Shown here piece after piece: positions 20,920-30,248 of a stretch of 64,000 nt of DNA. The position numbers and the translations under genes were made by a program. The DNA lies in assembly GCF_017349355.1 (NCBI RefSeq), contig NZ_JAFMPM010000007.1:62001-126000 (forward strand). The letters are read 5' to 3'. This DNA comes from Thiothrix fructosivorans (lineage in GTDB: Bacteria > Pseudomonadota > Gammaproteobacteria > Thiotrichales > Thiotrichaceae). A model generated the notes under the pieces. That model was not told the DNA's origin. It ran no database searches and saw nothing but the letters and a program-made list of their open reading frames with translations. The first letter of the stretch is position 1; each line of letters starts with the position of its first letter.

Positions 20920-21756
20920 ATGCGTAATGTGTTGATTACCGGCTGTTCTAGCGGTATTGGTTATTGTGTAGCAAAAGGCTTGAAAGCACGCGGTTATCAG
21001 GTTTATGCCTCGGCTCGCAAGTCCGAAGATGTGGAACGCTTGGAAGCAGAAGGCTTTAGAACATTGTTATTGGATCTAGCTGACCCTGAAAGTGTGCAGG
21101 ATGCGGTCTACGAGCTGATGTTACGTACTAACAGCGAATTGTATGCTGTGTTCCATAACGGCGCTTACGGACAAGCAGGGGCGTTAGAAGACCTCTCGCG
21201 TGAAGCCTTGGAACAGCAATTTGCAACGAATGTGTTTGGTTGGCATCAACTCACCACGATGCTGTTACCGATACTACGCCAACGTAACGAAGGCAGGATT
21301 ATTTACAACAGCTCTTTACTAGGTTACGTGGCATTGCCATTTAGAGGCGCATACAATGCCAGTAAATACGCGATAGAAGGCATGGCAGACACGTTACGCC
21401 TAGAACTGGCAGATACGGACATCAAAGTCTGTTTGATCGAACCTGGCCCAATTGAGAGCCGTTTTAGGGCTAATGCGTTGCAATCACTCAAGCAGCACGT
21501 CAACATTGATCAAAGCGTACACCGTCTGAAGTATCAAGGTGCAATTAAACGCCTAGAGAAGGAAGGGGCGGCTTCGTTTACCTTACCTCCTGAAGCGGTG
21601 CTGGCAAAGGTGATTGATGCATTGGAAAGCCATTACCCTAAAGCACGTTATCCTGTTACTATACCAGCGTATCTTTTTTGGATATTACGCCGTCTTTTAC
21701 CCACTCGTTGGTTGGATAAGATCCTGTTACGCATTGCAAGCAAAGAAAATCAATAG
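20920..21756 (+). CDS. short-chain dehydrogenase/reductase (SDR)
   Basis: 278 aa. The nucleotide-binding motif GCSSGIG is at residues 8-14. The NNAG-equivalent reads HNGAYG, and the catalytic Ser/Tyr/Lys set lies in YNSSLLGY and YNASKYA (YxxxK). The C-terminal part has a basic, hydrophobic tail (YLFWILRRLLPTRWLDKILL) that may attach to the membrane, as in E. coli YbbO-like SDRs. The likely reaction is NADP(H)-linked carbonyl reduction; substrate unknown. The next gene starts 12 bases downstream and is probably cotranscribed. Confidence 0.85.
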   Translation: MRNVLITGCSSGIGYCVAKGLKARGYQVYASARKSEDVERLEAEGFRTLLLDLADPESVQDAVYELMLRTNSELYAVFHNGAYGQAGALEDLSREALEQQFATNVFGWHQLTTMLLPILRQRNEGRIIYNSSLLGYVALPFRGAYNASKYAIEGMADTLRLELADTDIKVCLIEPGPIESRFRANALQSLKQHVNIDQSVHRLKYQGAIKRLEKEGAASFTLPPEAVLAKVIDALESHYPKARYPVTIPAYLFWILRRLLPTRWLDKILLRIASKENQ

Positions 21757-21768
21757 GTTATAATTAAG

Positions 21769-22191
21769 ATGAACGAAGTACTGGAATACCTGTTTTTTAC
21801 CCAAAGCACCGCTGATAAGTTTATTGCGGCGTTGCAAGCGCATGATTTGCACTTTGAACGTGAAATCGAGTCAGTGCAAGGCGCGATTGTATTGAAAATA
21901 GCCGAAGGTGTGGATGATGATCTATGGGACACGTTAGATGAGCTATACGACGAACTCAGCGAAGCAGATCAAGCGTTGGTAGAAGCGGGGCTTGAAGATG
22001 ATGAAGAATCAAAGAGCACTGCTGGTATCTACCTCCAATTAGCAGGTGGTCATCAAACTATTGCGCAAGTAGATCCAGATGTTATGAGTCGAATGCTAAA
22101 GGTCATTACTACCGATGAGCTGAATAGCTTTGTAGACACGATTGTACGTAGTGTCGAAACACCGGATGATTCACCCATCTGCAAGCGTTAA
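21769..22191 (+). CDS. small acidic protein of unknown function
   Basis: 140 aa, acidic, with a segment of D/E-rich residues around VDDDLWDTLDELYDELSEA (about 47-66) and no Cys pairs, membrane segment or signal. The good reading frame, the close position after the SDR gene (12 bases) and gene-like codon use support it as real. I do not recognise a domain. It is the last chromosomal gene before the dif-like site at 22238. Confidence 0.65.
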   Translation: MNEVLEYLFFTQSTADKFIAALQAHDLHFEREIESVQGAIVLKIAEGVDDDLWDTLDELYDELSEADQALVEAGLEDDEESKSTAGIYLQLAGGHQTIAQVDPDVMSRMLKVITTDELNSFVDTIVRSVETPDDSPICKR

Positions 22192-22203
22192 TCAACAAGA
22201 GTG

Positions 22204-22226
22204 AAGTGAAATACTACATTTCACTT
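22204..22226. terminator. hairpin after the acidic-protein gene
   Basis: AAGTGAAAT (22204-22212) and ATTTCACTT (22218-22226) form a perfect 9-base stem with a 5-base loop, 12 bases after the stop at 22191. No T-run follows. It directly abuts the palindrome containing the dif-like arm. Confidence 0.45.
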
Positions 22227-22237
22227 ATATTATGTCA

Positions 22238-22265
22238 AATTGACATAATATGTATTATGCGAAAT
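22238..22265. other. left attachment site, dif-like
   Basis: XerD-side arm AATTGACATAA (22238-22248), centre TATGTA (22249-22254), XerC-side arm TTATGCGAAAT (22255-22265). Read on the minus strand, 21 of 28 positions match E. coli dif as I remember it. The XerC arm fits the gammaproteobacterial consensus RNTKCGCATAA exactly. This could be the host dif half-joined to the element. The first gene of the element starts inside the XerC arm (ATG at 22257). Confidence 0.75.
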
Positions 22266-22529
22266 AGAGAATTACCAACATCTTGGAAAGATTGGACTTT
22301 TTGGGAAGGCTATTTGCTTGACCCAGAGGGAAATCGTTACAGCCCCGACATGGTGCGAACCTCCCTGTTCACGCAAGAACTAGCCCACGAGCTAACCGGA
22401 AGCCCCTTGCAGGTGTACAGCATGAAAGCGCAACTTCAGAAGCGCCTGAAGCTACTGGCAGCCGAGCCGGAAGTCGTTATCCGCTGGAATGGGCAGGAGA
22501 TCACCGTGAAGCTACCCAAAGCAGGCTAA
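22257..22529 (+). CDS. small element-borne protein (DUF3653-like resemblance), unknown function
   Basis: 90 aa from ATG 22257, which lies within the XerC arm of the left site; a longer frame reaches back to 22206 across the site but has no conserved look. The start SWKDWTFWEGYLLDPEGNRYSP recalls the short phage proteins grouped as DUF3653, seen in filamentous phages of Xanthomonas. This is a resemblance, not a firm call. The rest is helical and charged (KAQLQKRLKLL). No ribosome site is obvious. In the circular form the upstream DNA would be the right end of the element, so its promoter depends on whether the element is integrated. It is convergent with the other two element genes and might be a regulator. 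Confidence 0.55.
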   Translation: MRNRELPTSWKDWTFWEGYLLDPEGNRYSPDMVRTSLFTQELAHELTGSPLQVYSMKAQLQKRLKLLAAEPEVVIRWNGQEITVKLPKAG

Positions 22530-22530
22530 A

Positions 22531-22546
22531 TTACACAGATGTGTAA
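22531..22546. repeat. copy 1 of the ACAGRYGT hairpin family
   Basis: TTACAC-AGAT-GTGTAA, a 6-base perfect stem with the same ACAG(A/G)(C/T)GT core as four hairpins near the right end of the element. It begins directly after the stop of the 90-aa gene. Confidence 0.7.
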
Positions 22547-22550
22547 CGAT

Positions 22551-22572
22551 GGAAGTTAACCTTTTAACTTCC
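22551..22572. terminator. bidirectional hairpin between converging element genes
   Basis: GGAAGTTAA (22551-22559) and TTAACTTCC (22564-22572) form a perfect 9-base stem with a CCTT loop. The right arm includes the stop codon of the minus-strand gene at 22564. It is well placed to end both converging transcripts. Confidence 0.65.
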
Positions 22573-22905
22573 AAACCGTAGCAGCTTGTATGCCCTCTTT
22601 TCATCTTCCAGATCAACGACCAATACGCCGCCCTCTGCGATCTTCAGCGCCGATAACCACGCCTTCTTAGTTCCCAAGCCGTAACGCGGGAACGTTGGAG
22701 CGTTCACCCAAAGCAATTGGCTATGATCGGAGGACACCGGAACGGCAAAACGCCTAGCGTGCTGGTAGTCCACCAACTGATAGAACGATTCACGCGGGTA
22801 CTGAAACAAACGCGCTACCATCCGTTCATTGTGCTGGAGAGCATGAACGCCATAGGAGAACGGGATAGACTGGCAGTCATCCCACAGGGCAATACTTTTT
22901 GACAT
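22564..22905 (-). CDS. small element-borne protein of unknown function
   Basis: 113 aa from ATG 22905, 17 bases after the stop of the initiator gene; a GGGG stretch precedes it. A longer frame to 22938 would overlap the initiator. The protein is soluble, with aromatic-rich segments (FPRYGLGTKKAWLSAL, then a run ending VVDLEDEKRAYKLLRFG). By position, directly downstream of a rolling-circle initiator, and by size it could take the place of a single-stranded DNA-binding protein. No motif proves this and I do not recognise the family. Confidence 0.6.
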   Translation of the reverse strand: MSKSIALWDDCQSIPFSYGVHALQHNERMVARLFQYPRESFYQLVDYQHARRFAVPVSSDHSQLLWVNAPTFPRYGLGTKKAWLSALKIAEGGVLVVDLEDEKRAYKLLRFGS

Positions 22906-22922
22906 ACTCAGAACCCCAAGGC

Positions 22923-23978
22923 TTAGAACGGTGTCCACTTCACAAAAGCCATGATGTCGGAAAGCTCAACCGCTCCGCCCCACATCACCGTAGACACGAA
23001 AGTTTTTTGCAGCCAGTAAGCCTGTTTAGCCCGATCGTCAAAGGAACACCGAAAGTTATTCACCAAATCCTTAGTGACCTTGCCGCAATGCGAGCCATGA
23101 CCGACCACAAAGCGCCACACGGGACGAATAGCGCCGAACATACCCCAGAACCGCCCCACGTTAGCATAGTCGGCAGGAACGTCTTTCTGTTCCTGTTTAG
23201 CTGCGTACTTGGTAGCGTAGTAGCTGGCAACGTGAGGTTTACGGACGTATTCCAAACAGGAACGCCCCGACAATTGCCCCAAGTGCCAAGCCAAATGTTT
23301 TGGATCACGAGAACCAACAATCCGAAACCATGCCTTAGCGACGGCTTGAACGCCGCCTAGTGGGTAGCTGGACAGAAACAAGTGATAGTGAGGTGCACCA
23401 CGTTTCTGGAACTCTAAGAACCAGAATGCGCCGATACCCCGCCGTTTTAACCACTTGCGGAATACTGACAAATCGCGCTTAACCTTCAGCCCGTCAGTAG
23501 GGAAATCATCGGGATAGGTAAGCGTGACAAACGCCTGAAAAGCCCCTTCAGGAACGTTACGGGAAGCTAGCTTCATACGCTTGATGGAAGCCTTGGAAAG
23601 CCGGGTGATCTTCCCCCTCTTCCCACCGCCCGCATGATTTGGAATCGCCCCGCCGCTAATCTTGTGTTTCACAACCACATCCTGAGAACCGATTTGTAAC
23701 GTGACCGTTTCACCACAGAAAGCAACAGGTTCATGACCGGCAATGAAGCCAACAGGCTTAGGAAGTTGTAACTCACGAGGTCTAGATAACCGAGAAACGA
23801 CCCATTCGTCGATCTCAGCTTCACACTGACTAACAGCATTTGAACCAAAAACAGCGTTACGAAACCAACGCCGCCCTGACTCAAAGTCGAAGAACACATT
23901 GCCATCAGCAGCGGCAAGCAGTGCGGTAAAGCCATCAAACGCATTGCCAGCGGCAACGCTAGGGGGTATATTTTCCAT
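22923..23978 (-). CDS. rolling-circle replication initiator (HUH endonuclease)
   Basis: 351 aa. Motif 1 FVTLTYP is at residues 150-156. Motif 2, the metal-binding HUH, is APHYHLFL (H197 and H199). Motif 3 YYATKYAAK (Y253/Y254, K257) supplies the nicking tyrosine and lysine. The spacing is that of initiators of filamentous phages and small rolling-circle plasmids. The enzyme should nick the plus origin of the element and start strand-displacement synthesis with host enzymes. N-terminal 140 residues show no recognised domain. Upstream is a long leader with two overlapping hairpins. It is first in a two-gene minus-strand unit. ATG 23978 has AGAGA about 8 bases upstream. Confidence 0.88.
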   Translation of the reverse strand: MENIPPSVAAGNAFDGFTALLAAADGNVFFDFESGRRWFRNAVFGSNAVSQCEAEIDEWVVSRLSRPRELQLPKPVGFIAGHEPVAFCGETVTLQIGSQDVVVKHKISGGAIPNHAGGGKRGKITRLSKASIKRMKLASRNVPEGAFQAFVTLTYPDDFPTDGLKVKRDLSVFRKWLKRRGIGAFWFLEFQKRGAPHYHLFLSSYPLGGVQAVAKAWFRIVGSRDPKHLAWHLGQLSGRSCLEYVRKPHVASYYATKYAAKQEQKDVPADYANVGRFWGMFGAIRPVWRFVVGHGSHCGKVTKDLVNNFRCSFDDRAKQAYWLQKTFVSTVMWGGAVELSDIMAFVKWTPF

Positions 23979-24002
23979 CGTTAAGTCTCTTGTTCAAGAA
24001 GA

Positions 24003-24046
24003 GCCTTGGCGTCCCAAGGCGGTGTAATTTGTAGTTACATCGCCTT
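24003..24046 (-). promoter_or_regulatory. initiator leader: two mutually exclusive hairpins
   Basis: Directly upstream of the initiator ATG (23978), stem A pairs GCCTTGG (24003-24009) with CCAAGGC (24014-24020). Stem B pairs AAGGCGGTGTAA (24016-24027) with TTACATCGCCTT (24035-24046), with one G-T style mismatch. They share bases 24016-24020, so only one can form at a time, as in attenuators of copy-number control. On the plus strand stem B is followed by ACTTTTTTC, so it could also end a short antisense RNA. This is structure seen by eye only. Confidence 0.5.
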
Positions 24047-24320
24047 ACTTTTTTCTGGTCAGGTTGGCTTACCTGAAATACTGCACAGCCAAGAGTGCAA
24101 TACCCAGAATATCCATTCAGATATTCCGCCTAGAATGTTAACGCACCGATTTTCAATTGATTATAAAGTAATCACCTGAATTGACTGTTTTCTAATTCGC
24201 TGGGAGTCACCCGAAAAGCGGATTTATTGCGTTAATAAACCTTAGTTCAGCCTTTATTCACGCGCAACACGCAAACCGACAAACGGTTAAAGAATGTTCA
24301 ATTTTAGGTCACAAAGTTCC

Positions 24321-24412
24321 TAGATAGCTTGTATTTTACCCTTCGGTCTCATTTGTGCCTTATGACTAGATAGCTTGTATTTTACCCTTCGGTCTCATTT
24401 GTGCCTTATGAC
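24321..24412. repeat. perfect 46-base tandem repeat, two copies
   Basis: The unit starts TAGATAGCTTGTATTTTACC and ends TTTGTGCCTTATGAC; copies are at 24321-24366 and 24367-24412 without a difference. It lies about 340 bases upstream of the initiator gene and may be iterons bound by the initiator or a recent duplication. Confidence 0.9.
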
Positions 24413-24424
24413 AAGAAGAGGGGG

Positions 24425-24491
24425 AAGTCAGCCACCCTACCCCCTTCCTCCTCCGTTGGCACGTCGTCGTCTGGTGTAGGGCTGCTGACTT
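24425..24491. repeat. long imperfect inverted repeat
   Basis: AAGTCAGCCACCCTAC (24425-24440) and GTAGGGCTGCTGACTT (24476-24491) pair at 14 of 16 positions across a 35-base pyrimidine-rich loop, followed by TTTT on the plus strand. It could be a packaging-signal or origin hairpin, or a terminator. Confidence 0.6.
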
Positions 24492-24863
24492 TTTGCTCTT
24501 TTCGTATCTCATAACGAAACAATCCGACGAACGGTAAAGCGCTAAATCATGCCTTTTAACCTCACGCGCCCTTCGGCTTGTGCAAGAGGCTTTCAGGGGG
24601 AGGTGAGGTTTTGCAGCTATCGCTAACGACCACTAACCGCCCGATGCCTGACATCTCTTCGATTAGCCATCACAGCCCCCGCCGTGGGTGTCAGGGGATT
24701 ACGCAGCGGCTTTCGCCGGATTCCGCGAGGCAGGGCTTACTGGTACTACAACGTTTTGCGTGTCGCTTGCGTGGCTACGCCACCAAGAGGCGCACCCCTT
24801 ACGCATTGTGGGCAGGGTTGAAGGGATAAGCGGATTTTGAATTCTGTTACAACAATCAAAAAG

Positions 24864-25030
24864 GTCTACAGGTGTAGACTGGCAACGATCAGGCAGCAAG
24901 CGCGGTCGGCTGTTCCGCAAGCTCCACCCGCCGCCGCGCTTGCTACCTCTCACTTGGAGAAAATACGACATTCTACAGACGTAGAATCATGGTAAAACTC
25001 ACAGGCGTGAGCAGTTCACAGACGTGAACT
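24864..25030. repeat. four hairpins of the ACAGRYGT family
   Basis: Copies: GTCTAC-AGGT-GTAGAC (24864-24879), ATTCTAC-AGAC-GTAGAAT (24970-24987), CTCAC-AGGC-GTGAG (24998-25011), AGTTCAC-AGAC-GTGAACT (25013-25030). All have the core ACAG(A/G)(C/T)GT, with the next stem bases different but complementary in each copy. A fifth copy is at 22531. In the circular form all five lie within about 300 bases of the attachment site. Confidence 0.75.
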
Positions 25031-25056
25031 AAAACCCCATGAACAACCCGCAAGTG

Positions 25057-25084
25057 ATTGACTCCACTATGTATTATGCGTAGT
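25057..25084. other. right attachment site, dif-like with a degenerate XerD arm
   Basis: XerD-side arm ATTGACTCCAC (25057-25067), centre TATGTA (25068-25073), XerC-side arm TTATGCGTAGT (25074-25084). The centre and first seven bases of the XerC arm are identical to the left site; the XerD arm is poor. A degenerate arm on the element side is known for phages that integrate through Xer. If the arms were exchanged at the centre, the empty host site would have arms AATTGACATAA and TTATGCGTAGT. Confidence 0.7.
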
Positions 25085-25140
25085 TAGAGATAAAGGAAGA
25101 GGGGATGTACTACACAACGATCTTCTTACTTTTACTCTTT

Positions 25141-25503
25141 TCAGTACGCCGGATTGGCGGCAGGTTGTTTGCTAAGATCACCTAGCATCTCTTCAATGAA
25201 TTGTTTGACGCGAAAGCGGTGTTCACCCATGAATTGCAAACCGACACCGGGGCTAGTACCACGTTGACCGACACCGGGGGAAATCCACACCACTCGTCCC
25301 GGAATCAACAGCTTCTTCCCGTCTTCGACCAAGCGCAAATGCAATACCACTTCGTCATGTAAGCTAAATTTGTCCGTGGTGGGTACAAACAAACCCCCAT
25401 CTTTAATAAAGGGCATGTAACACGCTTGCAACGCAGATTTTTCGACAATAGCCATCGATAAGCTGACAGGTGTACTCTTCGGTTGCTGCGGGGTATCGTC
25501 CAT
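25141..25503 (-). CDS. pilZ: PilZ-domain protein of the type IV pilus type
   Basis: 120 aa from ATG 25503, which has AGAG 7 bases upstream; ATG 25509 would be too close to it. The body matches the short PilZ proteins (LHDEVVLHLRLVEDGKKLLIPGR, VVWISPGVG, GVGLQF) found after holB in many gammaproteobacteria, which are needed for type IV pilus assembly. As in those, the N-terminal RxxxR c-di-GMP-binding motif of true PilZ receptors is not seen. It ends the fab-pab-mltG-tmk-holB cluster and its 3' end is about 55 bases from the dif-integrated element. Confidence 0.85.
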   Translation of the reverse strand: MDDTPQQPKSTPVSLSMAIVEKSALQACYMPFIKDGGLFVPTTDKFSLHDEVVLHLRLVEDGKKLLIPGRVVWISPGVGQRGTSPGVGLQFMGEHRFRVKQFIEEMLGDLSKQPAANPAY

Positions 25504-25516
25504 TATCATTCTCTAA

Positions 25517-28129
<2,613 letters not shown>

Positions 28130-28133
<4 letters not shown>

Positions 28134-28939
28134 GATAATGTGTGTAGTGCCGCCTGTAACTCCCTCAGTAAGGGCGGAATGTTATACGATTTGCCGGAAA
28201 ATTCGCGTACAGGCCACAGACCAATTAGGGAGTTGGTCATGAAAATTGCGTGGGCTTGCTCGACATTCTGCAACGTTAACGTGTGAATGTGGCATTCAAC
28301 GCCCATTTTCTCAAGTGTTTGCGCAATATATCGCCGCATGATGCCCGCAATACCGCATTGGCTGAGTTCTGGCGTGCTAACCGTGCCGTCAGCATTCACG
28401 ATGAAGACATTGCTCATCGTGCCTTCGATCACATTGCCGTGGTAATCGCGCACCAACCCTTCTTGGTAGTCACTACCAAACTCGCTGCGTGCTAATACCT
28501 GTTCCAAGCGATTCAGATGCTTAAAACCCGCGAGACGCGGTTGATGGGCTAAGCGTGTTTCACATAAAGCTAAGCGAATGCCTGTAAAAGCATAATCAGC
28601 GGGGTATTCAGACCAAGGCGATACTTGCAAAATACGTGTTGGTTCAGCAGCCGTGTGTGGATTGTAACCGCGTTGTCCGCTACCACGGGTTACTATCCAT
28701 TTGAGGACAGCACGTCCCTGCCCTGCACAGGCTGTTGCGATTTCTTGGCGCAACAATGCATCGTGTGGTGAGGCTATCCCTAGCGTTTGCAAGCCCCATT
28801 GGAGGCGCTCTATGTGCCATTCAAGCCATTGCGGTGTGCCCCGTCTGATACCGATGGTTTCCCACACGCCGTCGCCGTATAGCAAGCCACGGTCAGTCAT
28901 AGGCAAATTATCTGTGATAACACCGTTAACCCAAATCAT
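28130..28939 (-). CDS. pabC: aminodeoxychorismate lyase (branched-chain aminotransferase fold)
   Basis: 269 aa. The fold-type IV PLP pattern is present: DRGLLYGDGVWETI at residues 16-29, VTRGSGQRGY, the PLP Lys in AGFKHLNRLEQVLAR (about 155), and EGTMSNVFIV. Converts aminodeoxychorismate to p-aminobenzoate plus pyruvate for folate synthesis. It directly follows pabB with a 14-base overlap. Confidence 0.9.
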
Positions 28940-30248
28940 GACCGATGGCTCGTAACAATCCGCGTGCTTTGTGGCGCGTTTCTTTGAGTTCGTTAGGCGC
29001 GACGGAATCCATCACAATACCAGCTCCCGTGCGAAATTGCAGGTGTTGCCCTTGCAAGGTCATGGTGCGAATCAGGATATTCAAATCCATATCGCCATTA
29101 TGATTCAAATAACCGACCGAACCGGTGTAAGCCCCCCTGCCCGTCTGCTCCAATTCCGCAATGATTTCCATGCAACGTACTTTCGGGCAGCCAGTAATTG
29201 TACCGCCGGGAAAAACAGCGCGAATAATTTGCCCCGGTGTAATGCCTGCCCGTAATTTCCCCTGAATATTGGAAACAATATGGTGAACGTGTTGGTAGCT
29301 TTCCACCACCATTAGCTCATCAACCTTGACCGTACCATACTCACAAAGGCGCCCTAAATCGTTACGTTCCAAATCAATTAACATGATGTGTTCGGCGCGT
29401 TCTTTGGGGTGGGCAATGAGTTCTTCTAACAGGGCTTGATCACGTGCGGCGTTATCGCCGCGTGGGCGAGTGCCAGCAATGGGACGCGTATCCACTGTGC
29501 TGTTTTGTACGCGGACTAAACGTTCGGGAGAAGAGCTGATAACGGCGAAATCATCAAATTGTGCTAAACAGGCGAACGGTGCGGGGTTGGTATTGCGTAG
29601 GCTTCGATATAAATCCAACGCGGTTTGGTCAGACTGCAATTCACCTTGCCATGCGCGTGAGAGATTCACCTGAAACACGTCGCCGGTGCCGATGTACTCG
29701 CGAATGCGTTCAACGCCTGCCGTAAATTGTTCTGGAAGGTCTTCGGATAAAGAAACCGCGCCTAGCCTCCCAGCCGTTTCATCGCCGCGCTCTGTACTAA
29801 TATCTTCCTGCATGGTAGCAAAGGCGTGCTCGAAGCTATGTTCAGCCACCACAATCGTTTCATGCTGATGATGATCGACAATAATGGCAGCAGGTATGCG
29901 CACCGCCAATGCGATGGGCAACGGTTGTGAAGTCGCAGGTAAGTGCAACGTCGGCTCTAACTGTCCAACCAGCTCATACCCCAAATAAAGAAACCATCCT
30001 CCCCGAAACGGCATCTCACTTTGTCTTTCTGCTTTTTCTTCATTTCTCCACGCCGCATCCAACCGCTCACAAAAACTAGCTTCATCCACCTGATCCAGAC
30101 GAATCTGTGTCTGTGGAAACGCAAACAATAAACTGTAGCGATTGAGCAGTGAGGTAGCGACACTTTCCAACAGGAAAGGATAACGGGCGGGATTTTGTTG
30201 ATGCAGGGCGAGTAAATCATACTCGCCCTTGAAGGTTTGCGTCTGCAA
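28926..30248 (-). CDS. pabB: aminodeoxychorismate synthase component I
   Basis: 440 aa from a TTG at 30248, the first start codon after the fabF stop; AAGAAAA upstream could serve as the ribosome site. The chorismate-binding domain shows SSSPERLV, TRPIAGTRPRGDN, MLIDLERNDLGRLCEYG and TGCPKVRCMEIIAELE. Makes aminodeoxychorismate from chorismate with PabA-supplied ammonia. The residue where E. coli PabB has the covalent Lys (PIKGT) is Ala here (PIAGT), as in anthranilate synthases and in several PabB lineages. Linkage to pabC supports the PabB role. Its frame is the same as fabF, with only the stop between. Confidence 0.88.
   Translation of the reverse strand: MQTQTFKGEYDLLALHQQNPARYPFLLESVATSLLNRYSLLFAFPQTQIRLDQVDEASFCERLDAAWRNEEKAERQSEMPFRGGWFLYLGYELVGQLEPTLHLPATSQPLPIALAVRIPAAIIVDHHQHETIVVAEHSFEHAFATMQEDISTERGDETAGRLGAVSLSEDLPEQFTAGVERIREYIGTGDVFQVNLSRAWQGELQSDQTALDLYRSLRNTNPAPFACLAQFDDFAVISSSPERLVRVQNSTVDTRPIAGTRPRGDNAARDQALLEELIAHPKERAEHIMLIDLERNDLGRLCEYGTVKVDELMVVESYQHVHHIVSNIQGKLRAGITPGQIIRAVFPGGTITGCPKVRCMEIIAELEQTGRGAYTGSVGYLNHNGDMDLNILIRTMTLQGQHLQFRTGAGIVMDSVAPNELKETRHKARGLLRAIGHDLG

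Larger units (their letters stand above)
24047..25056. other. about 1 kb structured non-coding region of the element (origin candidate)
   Basis: No convincing gene. Open frames at 24578-24829 (plus) and 24699-24971 (minus) have low-complexity, arginine- and proline-rich translations and no ribosome site. The region holds a 7-base stem at 24107-24126, a perfect 46-base tandem repeat, a long imperfect hairpin at 24425-24491, an interrupted CCTGACA/TGTCAGG pair near 24645 and 24690, and four hairpins of one family near the right end. The double-strand origin, the single-strand origin and any packaging signal would be expected here. Confidence 0.6.
22238..25084. mobile_element. dif-integrated rolling-circle element (Xer-dependent, satellite-phage or plasmid-like)
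   Basis: A repeat of 2819 bases separates two sites sharing the 13-base core TATGTATTATGCG (22249-22261 and 25068-25080), each within a dif-like XerC/XerD arrangement. Inside are three genes (22257 plus strand; 22564 and 22923 minus strand), including a rolling-circle initiator, and about 1.1 kb of structured non-coding DNA. No integrase, capsid, coat or assembly gene is present. Such elements (for example CTX and its satellites, TLC of Vibrio cholerae) use the host XerC/XerD to enter at dif. Whether this one is a satellite of a filamentous phage or a small plasmid is not decided by the sequence. The Xer call is an inference from the site pattern and lack of a recombinase. Confidence 0.75.

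Noticed and set aside
24578-24829. Plus-strand open frame of 83 codons within the element
   Set aside because: No ribosome site, low-complexity composition and overlap with a hairpin-rich segment; more likely non-coding.
24699-24971. Minus-strand open frame of 90 codons within the element
   Set aside because: Arg/Pro/Ser-rich translation crossing the hairpin family, no ribosome site; treated as chance.
22199-25141. CRISPR-like reading of the short palindromic repeats in the element
   Set aside because: Repeats are hairpins with different stems, irregular spacing and no cas genes or uniform spacers.
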